Positions 10,401 through 17,476 of a DNA stretch of 64,000 nucleotides are shown here, in pieces. The notes under the pieces were generated by a model. That model ran no database searches. It was given only the letters and a program-made list of their open reading frames with translations, and had not been told where the DNA came from. Position 1 is the first letter of the stretch. Each line of letters opens with the position of its first letter. A program made the position numbers and the translations under genes. Source of the stretch: an uncultured Oscillospiraceae bacterium (GTDB lineage: Bacteria > Bacillota > Clostridia > Oscillospirales > Oscillospiraceae); contig CANRIW010000002.1 in assembly GCA_947630785.1 (NCBI GenBank), forward strand, positions 62,001 to 126,000, written 5' to 3'.

Positions 10401-10750
10401 AGGCCGGTGAGGAAGGCGGGCTTCCGGGAGGGGGCGCGGTAGACGCTGAGGCTGTCGGCGATCTGCCGCAGGGCGGCGTACATCAGCAGCATCCGGCCCC
10501 CGCCGTCCAGCATGGGGGCGGCCCCGCCGCCGCAGGCGTCCGCCAGCCGGCCCGCCAGCCGGGTGAAGGACAGCACCTCGCAGGTCATGGAGGCGGAATT
10601 GCCCAGGGCGGCGCACATGGCCCGCTCGCTCTCGTGGGAGCACTGCTCGGGCACGATGAGCAGGTTCTTCCGGGCCTCGGAGCGGCCCATCCGCTCCAGC
10701 AGCTCGCCCAAGGCGTCCTGGCCGCCGCGGTGATATAACAGGGTCAGCAT
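7472..10750 (-). CDS. addB: ATP-dependent nuclease subunit B (AddB)
   Basis: The 1092-residue protein is the second AddAB subunit. It has the inactivated helicase fold (VFVHGFTDFTPQEEAVL, DRLYVSYAAG), a C-terminal nuclease with RVVDYKTGKK, and the four cysteines of the iron-sulfur staple: one in NSCHFGHF and three in the C-terminal CRWCDYQAAC block. The start at 10750 has AGAGGAGG upstream. An oddity is the N-terminus MLTLLYHRGGQDAL, where B. subtilis AddB has the Walker A motif GRSGSGKT; the GKT is missing. Both sides of the gene carry inverted copies of the large repeat element, so it lies on a potentially invertible segment. Confidence 0.93.
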   Translation of the reverse strand: MLTLLYHRGGQDALGELLERMGRSEARKNLLIVPEQCSHESERAMCAALGNSASMTCEVLSFTRLAGRLADACGGGAAPMLDGGGRMLLMYAALRQIADSLSVYRAPSRKPAFLTGLLATVDECRSYRVSPDELIAAGEELGGRQGDKWRDLGLICAAYQSLESQSAADPRSRLDRLAEQLKASRWADGVAVFVHGFTDFTPQEEAVLARLMAQGEVTVSLLCDPKDNSDIFRPALRCAGRLKRLARETALPVKEEQLSRPLPRHPSLAFLEQNLFGGEGVSPWQGECSVTRIRSADSRQEAEWCAAEILRLLREEGYRCRDIAVCARRLDGYGELVESVFARYGVPVFLSAMEDVLRTPPLALVTSALAAAAEDYPYEELFRYMKTGLTDLTDEERDLLENYVLTWDIRGGTWTREKPWDMHPEGYGLPFSQEQTALVERLDGLRRKVIAPLEKLRKDSDRTGRGRALALWRLLEDIGLPERLGQRADALEKRGDLNAAARYRQLWDILTGGLEQCALLLEDTELELDEFSRLFSLVLSQYDVGAIPVSLDRVAVGDAPRMAQRDVKVLFLLGADSGAIPDCAPSPGLFTDRDRDGLALHDIELAPRQEDKLRREMTIAYETCVRPTDRLYVSYAAGSGDNEKAPSFLMERLASLFPGEKLIDAAGSAARLAAPAAALELAGQDRALAAALRQIPGLGERVDRLDRAAAWKRGALSPEAVTALFGPAVPMSATRLDLYNSCHFGHFMRFGLDAKPRQQAKFRPTDYGTFVHAVLEDTLRSAGEQNIPLDDGAAIGRLAKEAADRYEAETLAGLEGETARFRWLFHRMKESALAVTDSVCAELAVSDFRPSAFELGFGRNKTLPPVEVRNGVTLRLSGAVDRVDTWVKDGKRYLRVVDYKTGKKAFDFADVEDGRGLQMLLYLFTLAKEGDGLFGPEEIVPAGVLYVPARNPVVDGERSMTGADVQKAQSRQLRRQGLVLDDPDVIAAMERAGEEGYRFLPVDKKGESLVTAERMELLDEYVVQALNKAAGELAAGDIDADPYWRDGTHNACRWCDYQAACHFEEGCGDRARYCRGIGAAEFWSWLAKKDDP

Positions 10751-10812
10751 GAGCGCGCCTCCTCTCTGTGCAACATGGTATCGGTTGGGGTGGGGCGTTT
10801 TGGGGACATACA

Positions 10813-11649
10813 GTCCGGGCGCGGCTTTGGAGGGCGTGAGCCCTCCGGCGGCGGCGAAGCCGACGGCAGCCTGCGAAGCAGGCAAAGACGCGTCTGTTAG
10901 GAGGCACGGCCTCCGGCGGGGTACTTTCTCTCACGCGAGAGAAAGTACCCAAAGAGCGCGCTCAGGGGGCAGAGCCGCGGTTCGCATTGGACAGAGGGCG
11001 TCCAACGCTCTCAGCGTCTCCGCCCCCTAAGGACCCCCGGTGATTACGGGGGCCGCTGTCAGTCTGCCATCTTCTCTTTCCGGCGCGATGTTTTCGAATT
11101 TGATCAGCGGCTCTTTCCGCTGCCGCTGATGCGCAGAAATTCAGTTTTGCGAAGCGTCTCTTTCGGGCGCCTGGTGCCGGCACCCGGCGGGCTCGGCCCG
11201 CCTTTCGGCAGTGTGCCGCTCTACCGGCAGGGTCACCGCCGCTGGCGGTGCGTGAGTGCCCATGCAGGCACGGGTGGGCAGACGCAGAATTTTTCGACTA
11301 TAGACGCTAAGCGCATAGCGCGAAATCCAGCGGGAATGGGACGATGACCTCGTGCCGGCCGCGATTGCCAGTCTGCCGAATCGGGCATCCCCGTAAACGG
11401 GGGTCCTCAGGGGGTAAGGCGGCCTCAGGAGCGGAACGCTCCGCCTGGACGCCGTCCCCCTGAGCGGCCTTTTGGTTACTTTTCCCCCGGGGGAAAAGTA
11501 ACCCGCCCGGGGGCGGAACCTCCCCTATCGCGTGAGAGAAAGTACCCCGCCGGAGGCCGCCCTCCACGGGCGCGTCTTTGCCTGCTTCGCAGGCTGCCGC
11601 CGGCTTCGCCGCCGCCGGAGGGCTTTCGCCCTCCAAAGCCGCGCCGGAC
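10813..11649. repeat. Copy 2 of the ~840-bp element with 80-bp terminal inverted repeats
   Basis: The left end (10813-10892) and right end (11571-11649) are inverted copies of each other over about 80 bases with few differences; each end also folds locally into GGAGGGC..GCCCTCC, CGGC..GCCG and GCCTGCGAAGCAGGC hairpins. Inside are two perfect palindromes, GTACTTTCTC..GAGAAAGTAC (10921-10948) and GTTACTTTTC..GAAAAGTAAC (11475-11502). No transposase or other convincing gene is present. It fills the gap between the WYL regulator and addB. Confidence 0.88.
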
Positions 11650-11662
11650 GGCGGGGAAATTC

Positions 11663-12559
11663 TTACGTGTGAGCCTCCCGGATCTCCTCCGCCATCTCCG
11701 CCAGACGCTTTCTCAGGGTGTCCGGCGCCAGCGCCGTCACCTCCGGGCCGAAGGACAGCAGATAGCCGTACAGCGCCCCGTCCTCCGGGAACACCGCGTC
11801 CACCAGCAGGGAGCCGTCGGGCAGGGGGGTCACGTCCTCCCGGCGGAATTCGTCATAGACACGGGCGGCCGCCGCGGGGGAGAAGCGCAGCTTCGCCTCC
11901 ACCCGGAACAGGGGCGGGATGTCCCCCTCGGGCTCCATGTCCGGGGGGGTCAGCTTCCGGCGGAAGGGCTCGCCCGCCTCCACGGGGGGCAGGATGCGGG
12001 TGAGCCGGAGGAGGCAGTAGTCCTCCCGGTCCGCATCCAGCCCCTGGAGATACCACGCCTGTCCCCGGAACACCAGCCGGGCGGGGAGGACGTGCCGCCG
12101 CCAGGTCCCCTCCCGGGGGGAGGCGTAGTCGAACCGCAGGGCCCGCCGCTCCAGGATGGCCGCTTTGATCCGCTGGAAGGTCTCGTCGTCCCGGCCCGGA
12201 CCGCCCCGGCGGGACAGGTGGACCCGCAGCCAGTCCCCCTCCCGCCCGGAAAACAGGGCGGACAGCCGGCTGAGCGCCCCCTCGTCCTCCCCGCCGGGAA
12301 GGGCGGTCAGGGCGGCGAGGAGCTGCTGCCGCTCCCCGCCGGTGAGGGCGGAGCTGTCCGGCGCGCAGCCCTCCAGGAGGGCCACGCCGCCCCCGGAACC
12401 CTGGGTGGTGTAGACGGGCACCCCGGCGGCGGACAGGGCGTCCACGTCCCGCAGCACGGTGCGGGGGGAGACCTCCAGCGCCTCCGCCAGCTCCCCGGCG
12501 GTCATGCGGCCCCGCTCCAGAAGCAGGGACACCAGCTTGAATTGACGGCTCACAGACAT
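11663..12559 (-). CDS. WYL-domain transcriptional regulator (YafY type)
   Basis: The 298-residue protein has an N-terminal winged helix-turn-helix (residues about 1-60: KLVSLLLERGRMTAGELAE, then LEVSPRTVLRDVDALSAAGV) and a C-terminal WYL sensor domain containing RFDYAS, the signature AWYLQGLD and the LRLTRI strand that follows it. Such proteins bind DNA and, in known members, sense nucleic acid or nucleotide ligands; the ligand here is unknown. It is transcribed divergently from the lipoprotein-kinase operon with a 223-bp shared control region, so that operon is a possible target. The stop lies only 13 bases from the large repeat. Confidence 0.9.
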   Translation of the reverse strand: MSVSRQFKLVSLLLERGRMTAGELAEALEVSPRTVLRDVDALSAAGVPVYTTQGSGGGVALLEGCAPDSSALTGGERQQLLAALTALPGGEDEGALSRLSALFSGREGDWLRVHLSRRGGPGRDDETFQRIKAAILERRALRFDYASPREGTWRRHVLPARLVFRGQAWYLQGLDADREDYCLLRLTRILPPVEAGEPFRRKLTPPDMEPEGDIPPLFRVEAKLRFSPAAAARVYDEFRREDVTPLPDGSLLVDAVFPEDGALYGYLLSFGPEVTALAPDTLRKRLAEMAEEIREAHT

Positions 12560-12591
12560 GGGAACAGGCCCCCTTTGTCATGTTTTGTCCT

Positions 12592-12619
12592 ATTTTACCA
12601 CAGCGCGGTCCCCTTGAAA
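12592..12619 (-). promoter_or_regulatory. Possible promoter of the WYL regulator
   Basis: On the minus strand TTTCAA (12619-12614), a 16-bp spacer and an extended TGG-TAAAAT -10 (12597-12592) precede the start at 12559. The -35 is weak. The CCCCTTGAAAAGGGG palindrome at 12611-12625 overlaps the -35 and could be an operator. Confidence 0.4.
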
Positions 12620-12723
12620 AGGGGAAAATAGGGCAAAAGGGGGCGTTTTTGCCCGTCCTCCCCGGCGGGAACGGGGCGGACGCGCTCTTTTTTTGAAAAA
12701 GCCTATGCAGACGGAAAAATTTA

Positions 12724-12732
12724 TGATATAAT
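12724..12732 (+). promoter_or_regulatory. Extended -10 promoter of the lipoprotein-kinase operon
   Basis: TGATATAAT (TGN plus perfect TATAAT at 12727-12732) lies in an AT-rich island 51 bases before the lipoprotein start. No good -35 is seen at 17 bp (TATGCA at 12704), consistent with an extended -10 promoter. Confidence 0.65.
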
Positions 12733-12782
12733 ACTTCCCAACTGTGCAAAGACGAGCCTTTGCGGGAAAGGAGGCGGAACGG

Positions 12783-14147
12783 ATGCTGAAAAAGATGGCG
12801 CGGAGCCTGCTGCTGGGCCTGCTGTCCGGCCTTCTGGCGCTGGCGGCGTCCGGCTGCGGTTTCCAGTCGGTGGACAACCTGTACGCCCTGCCCGCCCTGG
12901 CGGAGGAATACGCCGGCCTGCAGAGCAATATCGACGCCACCATGCGGGAGCTGGGGGCGGAGTACGCCGTCATCAACTACGGCAGCAACACCTCTACCAT
13001 CCAGCTGCTGGACCTGGATGGGGACGGGACCCAGGAGGCCGCCGCCGTGTTCCTCCGGGTGACCAACGCCGCCGGCGACGAGAAGCCCCTGCGGGTGTGC
13101 GTGTTCCGCCGGACGGGAGAGGACGACTACCGCCAGGTCTACACCCTGGAGGGGGAGGGGGCCTCCATCAACTCGGTGACCTACGAGGACCTGACCGGCG
13201 ACGGGAGCATGGAGATGCTCGTCAGCTGGCAGATGGGGGCGGGGGTCCACACGCTGGCGGCCTACGCCCTGAACCTGACCGACAGCAACGAGCTGATGAG
13301 CGTGGTCTATAACGAGTCCTATATCGTCACCGACCTGGACCGGGACGGCGACCGGGAGATCGTCATCTTCCAGCAGGACGGCTCCGGCGCCGGCAACGAC
13401 CGGGCGGAGTATTACGACTTTCGGGACGGCAGCATGGTGATGACCACCTCCGCGTTCCTCTCCCAGGGGATGCGGGACGTGGTGTCCGCCAAGGCGTCCC
13501 TGCTGACGGGGGGGAAGCCCGGCGTGTACGCCACCCTGGAGTTGGCGGACGGCCAGGTCACCGACGTGCTCACCCTGAACGACGGCGCGCTGGTCAACGT
13601 GACCCGGGAGACGGACGGCGGCGTGAGCCGCTCCACCTACCGGGAGTACACCGAGGTGGGCCCGGCGGACATCGACGGCGACGGCGTGCTGGAGATCCCC
13701 GACCCGGAGCCGCTGCCGTCTCCCGACCCGGAGAACGAATCCCCCCAATACCTCATCCGCTGGCGGCAGTACGACAGCCGGGGCAGGAGCACCATCCGGC
13801 AGGTCACCTACCACTGTACGGTGGACGGCTGGTATCTCACCCTGCCCGACGGATGGGAGGGGCAGGTCACCGCCGCCCGGGACGACAGTCTCAGCGGCCG
13901 GGGGGAGCGGGCGGTGGTATTCAGCCACCTGGCCGGCGGGGAGTACCGGCCCTTCCTCACCGTGTACCGGCTCACCGGCAGCAACCGGCAGGCCCGGGCC
14001 GATCTGAACGGCCGGTTCACCCTGTACAGCGACAGCTCCACCATCTACTGCGCCGCGCTGGACCCCTCCGTGTGGTACAGCGGCGTCAGCGAGGAGACCC
14101 TGAAGGGGCAGTTCAGCATCATCACCGCGGAGTGGTCCGCGCAGTGA
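12783..14147 (+). CDS. Lipoprotein with calcium-loop (VCBS/FG-GAP-like) repeats
   Basis: The 454-residue protein starts with a type II signal peptide and lipobox LAASGC, giving a lipidated Cys25. The exported part carries several DxDxDG-type loops (LDLDGDGTQEAA near 77, DLTGDGSMEM, DLDRDGDREIV, DIDGDGVLEIPD), each followed by a beta strand, as in calcium-binding VCBS/FG-GAP beta-propeller repeats. A start at 12783 is chosen over 12744 because AAAGGAGG precedes it and the signal peptide then begins properly. It is followed 22 bases later by a response regulator and then a kinase, so it probably acts at the cell surface as an input or a target of that two-component system. Confidence 0.75.
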   Translation: MLKKMARSLLLGLLSGLLALAASGCGFQSVDNLYALPALAEEYAGLQSNIDATMRELGAEYAVINYGSNTSTIQLLDLDGDGTQEAAAVFLRVTNAAGDEKPLRVCVFRRTGEDDYRQVYTLEGEGASINSVTYEDLTGDGSMEMLVSWQMGAGVHTLAAYALNLTDSNELMSVVYNESYIVTDLDRDGDREIVIFQQDGSGAGNDRAEYYDFRDGSMVMTTSAFLSQGMRDVVSAKASLLTGGKPGVYATLELADGQVTDVLTLNDGALVNVTRETDGGVSRSTYREYTEVGPADIDGDGVLEIPDPEPLPSPDPENESPQYLIRWRQYDSRGRSTIRQVTYHCTVDGWYLTLPDGWEGQVTAARDDSLSGRGERAVVFSHLAGGEYRPFLTVYRLTGSNRQARADLNGRFTLYSDSSTIYCAALDPSVWYSGVSEETLKGQFSIITAEWSAQ

Positions 14148-14169
14148 CAGGCAAGGAGGCTTGACGGTC

Positions 14170-14862
14170 ATGAGAAAAGTTTTAGTGCTGGAGGATGAGA
14201 CCAACATCCGCAGCTTTGTGGTCATCAATCTGAAGCGGGCGGGGTATGACACCATCGAGGCCGGCGACGGGGAGGAGGCCCTGGAGCAGATCCGGAAGAA
14301 CCCGGACATCAAGGTGGCCCTGCTGGACATCATGCTCCCCGGCGAGATGGACGGCTTCGAGGTGTGCCGCCGCATCCGGGCGGGCAACTCCCAGATCGGC
14401 ATCATCATGCTCACCGCCCGCACCCAGGAGATGGACAAGGTCACCGGGCTGATGACCGGCGCCGACGACTACGTGACCAAGCCCTTCTCCCCGGCGGAGC
14501 TCACCGCCCGGGTGGACGCCCTCTACCGCCGGGCGGGCGGCGTCCCCGCCGCCCTCAGCCCCGACGAGATCAGCCAGCCCCCCTTCCTGCTGAACACCCG
14601 CAACCGCACCCTGGAGAAGAACGGCCGCCGGGTGAAGCTGACCCAGGTGGAGTACTCCATCGTCAAGCTGTTCATGGACAACCCCGGCAGGGCCCTCTCC
14701 CGGGAGGAGATCCTGGAGGCGGTGTGGGGCCGGGAGTATGTGGGCGAGCTGAAGATCGTGGACGTGAACATCCGCCGGCTGCGGGTGAAGCTGGAGGACG
14801 ACCCCCAGGACCCCGCCCACGTGACCACCGTGTGGGGCTACGGCTACAAGTGGGACGTATGA
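14170..14862 (+). CDS. OmpR-family response regulator
   Basis: The 230-residue protein has a receiver domain with acidic pair EDE (residues 8-10), phosphoacceptor Asp53 in LLDIMLPG, the conserved Thr in MLTART and Lys in YVTKPFSP, then a winged-helix DNA-binding domain (LTQVEYSIVKLFMDNPGR.. and VDVNIRRLRVKLEDD.. ending VWGYGYKW). The start at 14170 is preferred because AGGAGG at 14154-14159 is ten bases away; a TTG at 14161 is too close. It forms an operon with the lipoprotein upstream and the histidine kinase downstream (44-base gap). Confidence 0.95.
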   Translation: MRKVLVLEDETNIRSFVVINLKRAGYDTIEAGDGEEALEQIRKNPDIKVALLDIMLPGEMDGFEVCRRIRAGNSQIGIIMLTARTQEMDKVTGLMTGADDYVTKPFSPAELTARVDALYRRAGGVPAALSPDEISQPPFLLNTRNRTLEKNGRRVKLTQVEYSIVKLFMDNPGRALSREEILEAVWGREYVGELKIVDVNIRRLRVKLEDDPQDPAHVTTVWGYGYKWDV

Positions 14863-14906
14863 CGTCCCGCGGGATCTGATTATTTCTCCGGGAGGAGGCG
14901 AGCGGA

Positions 14907-16415
14907 ATGGGACAGGAACAGGAGCGCCGGAAACGGGCCCGGGTACACCGGGGGAAGAAGCCCCTCATCGACCAGCACAGGCCGGCGGAGGAGGCGCGGC
15001 AGGAGCGCCCCCGGAGGAAGACCAGCCTGCGCCGGCTGTGGCAGTTCGGCGCCACCGCGGTGACCACGCTGATCGTGACCGTGGTCATCGTCGTCCTGAT
15101 GCTCTCCGTGTACACCTACTACACCTCCTATATCCAGGCCGATCTGGAGAGCCGCGCCCAGACCGCCGCCGGCGTGTTCCGCAACTACACCCAGAGCACC
15201 TATCTCTCCGCCGCCCGGCAGTTCGTCAACCAGTTCGAGGACAAGAACGTCATCGAGGTCCAGTTCCTCAACCAGAGCGGCCGGGTGCTCATGTCCTCCA
15301 GCATGGTCATCACCGGCGCCGGCGTGGACAGCGCCGACGTGTTCTCCGCCATCTCCACCCAGCGGGTGCAGGCCACCATCGGCGAGACGGAGAGCGGGGA
15401 GAGCGTGGTGTCCGCCTCCGCCCCGGTGGTGTACGACCGGAAGGTGGTGGGGGTGGTGCGCTTCGTCACCTCCCTGCGGGAGGTGGACGGCCAGATGGTG
15501 CGGCTCTCGGCCATCTGCGTGGCCGTGGGCCTGGCCATCGTGATCGTCGTGGCCCTGTTCGCCTCCTATTTCATCAGATCGGTGCTGGACCCGGTGATCC
15601 GGGTCACCGAGACCGCCAAGCGCATCGCCGCCGGCAGCTACGGCGTGCAGATGGAGAAGCGGGCCGACGACGAGATGGGCGAGCTGGTGGACACCATCAA
15701 CGATATGTCCATGAAGATCGACCAGGCCGAGCGGGCCCAGTCGGAGTTCATCTCCTCCGTGTCCCACGAGCTGCGCACCCCCCTCACCGCCATCAACGGC
15801 TGGGCGGAGACCCTCTACAACGGCGAGGTGCGGGACGCCGCCGACGTGAAAAAGGGCATGGGCATCATCGTGTCCGAGGCCCAGCGCCTCACCCGCATGG
15901 TGGAGGAGCTGCTGGAGTTCTCCCGGATGGAGACCGGGCGGTTCAGCCTCTCCGTGGAGCCCATCGACCTCCAGGCCGAGCTGGAGGACGCGGTGTACAC
16001 CTATCAGGAGTTCTTCCGCCGGAAGGGGCTGGAGCTGGTCTACACCCCCTGCCCGGAGGAGCTGCCCATCATCAGCGGCGACCCGGAGCGGCTGCGGCAG
16101 GTGTTCTGCAACCTGCTGGACAACGCCGACAAGCACGGCGGCTCCGGCGGGCGCATCGATGTGTCGGTGGTGAAGGAGGAGGAGTACGCCGTCATCCGCG
16201 TCCGGGATTACGGCCACGGCGTGCCCGAGGACGAGCTGCCCTTCATCAAGTACAAGTTCTACAAGGGCTCCTCCAACGTCCGGGGGTCGGGCATCGGCCT
16301 GGCCGTGGTGGACGAAATCGTGGCCGCCCACAACGGCGTCTTCGAGGTGGGCAACGCCGAGGGCGGCGGCTTCGTGGCCACCATCCGCCTGCCCCTCCAC
16401 GAGGACACGGTGTAA
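14907..16415 (+). CDS. Membrane sensor histidine kinase
   Basis: The 502-residue protein has a basic cytoplasmic head, a first membrane helix at about 48-70, an extracytoplasmic domain of about 130 residues, a second helix at about 202-222, a HAMP linker, a HisKA dimerisation helix with phosphoacceptor His287 in SSVSHELRTPL, and a HATPase domain with N box LLDNADKHG, G1 DYGHGVPED and G2 GSGIGLAVV. The expected phospho-partner is the regulator immediately upstream. The extracellular domain looks like a Cache/PAS fold (KNVIEVQFLNQSGRVLMSS), so it may sense a small ligand or the adjacent lipoprotein. Confidence 0.95.
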   Translation: MGQEQERRKRARVHRGKKPLIDQHRPAEEARQERPRRKTSLRRLWQFGATAVTTLIVTVVIVVLMLSVYTYYTSYIQADLESRAQTAAGVFRNYTQSTYLSAARQFVNQFEDKNVIEVQFLNQSGRVLMSSSMVITGAGVDSADVFSAISTQRVQATIGETESGESVVSASAPVVYDRKVVGVVRFVTSLREVDGQMVRLSAICVAVGLAIVIVVALFASYFIRSVLDPVIRVTETAKRIAAGSYGVQMEKRADDEMGELVDTINDMSMKIDQAERAQSEFISSVSHELRTPLTAINGWAETLYNGEVRDAADVKKGMGIIVSEAQRLTRMVEELLEFSRMETGRFSLSVEPIDLQAELEDAVYTYQEFFRRKGLELVYTPCPEELPIISGDPERLRQVFCNLLDNADKHGGSGGRIDVSVVKEEEYAVIRVRDYGHGVPEDELPFIKYKFYKGSSNVRGSGIGLAVVDEIVAAHNGVFEVGNAEGGGFVATIRLPLHEDTV

Positions 16416-16417
16416 AA

Positions 16418-16437
16418 TTTAGAACTTTTGTTCTAAA
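16418..16437. promoter_or_regulatory. Palindrome TTTAGAACTTTTGTTCTAAA, LexA-box-like
   Basis: A perfect 8-bp inverted repeat around TTTT contains GAAC-N4-GTTC, the core of the Gram-positive LexA (SOS) box. It sits five bases upstream of the -35 of the DUF1385 gene. A second, near-matching site AAACAAACGTTC (16450-16461; GAACGTTTGTTT on the other strand) lies in the -35/-10 spacer. It could alternatively be a weak terminator of the kinase gene, though no T-run follows. Confidence 0.5.
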
Positions 16438-16441
16438 AGGC

Positions 16442-16470
16442 TTGCAATCAAACAAACGTTCTGATATAAT
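16442..16470 (+). promoter_or_regulatory. Sigma-A promoter of the DUF1385-prmC unit
   Basis: TTGCAA (16442-16447), a 17-bp spacer and extended TGA-TATAAT (16465-16470). AAGGAG lies just before the start codon at 16493. Confidence 0.85.
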
Positions 16471-16492
16471 CTCAGTCAGCAAGGAGAACGAT

Positions 16493-17464
16493 ATGCCGAA
16501 ACAAGACGTACAGACCTGCACACCCTACAAGACCTCCTGCGGCGGGCAGGCGCTGATGGAGGGCATCATGATGCGGGGGCCGGAGAAGCAGGCGGTGGTG
16601 GTCCGCAGGCCCGACGGGGAGCTGGACGTGGAGGTCACCCCCATCCCGCCCAAGAGCGCCTTCGCCAGGCTGCCCTTCGTCCGGGGGGTGTTCATCTTCT
16701 GCTCCTCCATGGTCAACGGGGTCAAGGCCCTGATGCGCTCCGCCGAGATCTCCGGCATGGAGGACCTGGAGGACGAGGAGCCCTCCGCCCTGGACAAATG
16801 GATCGAGGACCACTTCTCCAGCGAGAAGGCCGCCGCCATCATCGTCACCCTGGCGGCTGTCGTCGGCATCGCCTTCTCGGTGGGGCTGTTCATCCTGCTG
16901 CCCACCGCCGTCACCGGCCTCATCGGCCTGGTCTGGAAGGGGATGCCCCTGTGGTTCCGCTCGGTGCTGGAGGGCATTTTGAAGGTGGCCATCTTCATGA
17001 CCTACCTGATCCTGGTGTCCCGCATGAAGGAGATCCACCGGGTCTTTGAATACCACGGCGCGGAGCACAAGTCCATCTACTGCTACGAGAACGGCCTGGA
17101 GCTGACGGTGGAGAACGTGCGGAAGATGCCCCGGCACCACCCCCGGTGCGGCACCAGCTTCCTGTTCGTGGTCATCGCGGTGTCCATCTTCCTGTCCATC
17201 GTCATCTTCACCCCGCTGAAGATCGAGAACACCTTCCTGCGGATGCTGCTGCATCTGCTGCTACTGCCCGTCATCGTGGGGGTGACCTACGAGTTCAACC
17301 GCTACGTGGGCGGCCACGACGGCCCGGTCTGCCGGGTCCTCCGGGCCCCCGGCATGTGGATGCAGAACTTCACCACCTTCGAGCCGGACGACTCCATGAT
17401 CGAGGTGGGCATCGAGGCGCTGAAGCAGGTCCTGCCCGAGGAAAAGGGCGCCGACGCCTGGTGA
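16493..17464 (+). CDS. DUF1385 membrane protein (YqhQ-like)
   Basis: The 323-residue protein matches the DUF1385 family: CGGQALMEGIMMRGP near the N-terminus (residues 16-30), a membrane region with about four hydrophobic helices (about 115-175 and 220-265), and the EYHGAEHKSIYCYE and PRHHPRCGTSF motifs that mark the family. Function is unknown. In many Clostridia it lies beside rpmE, prmC and prfA; here only prmC follows (12-base gap) and rpmE is 13 kb away. Its promoter carries LexA-box-like palindromes. Start at 16493 follows AAGGAG. Confidence 0.9.
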   Translation: MPKQDVQTCTPYKTSCGGQALMEGIMMRGPEKQAVVVRRPDGELDVEVTPIPPKSAFARLPFVRGVFIFCSSMVNGVKALMRSAEISGMEDLEDEEPSALDKWIEDHFSSEKAAAIIVTLAAVVGIAFSVGLFILLPTAVTGLIGLVWKGMPLWFRSVLEGILKVAIFMTYLILVSRMKEIHRVFEYHGAEHKSIYCYENGLELTVENVRKMPRHHPRCGTSFLFVVIAVSIFLSIVIFTPLKIENTFLRMLLHLLLLPVIVGVTYEFNRYVGGHDGPVCRVLRAPGMWMQNFTTFEPDDSMIEVGIEALKQVLPEEKGADAW

Positions 17465-17476
17465 GGGGGGAGCGAC

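Noticed and set aside
6485..11662. CRISPR array or insertion sequence in the repeat-rich gaps
   Set aside because: Repeats are inverted and irregular in spacing, there are no regular spacers, and no transposase or cas gene is present.
16418..16437. Reading the palindrome after the kinase gene as an intrinsic terminator
   Set aside because: The stem is AT-rich, only 8 bp, and not followed by a T-run; the SOS-like core and position beside the -35 fit an operator better.
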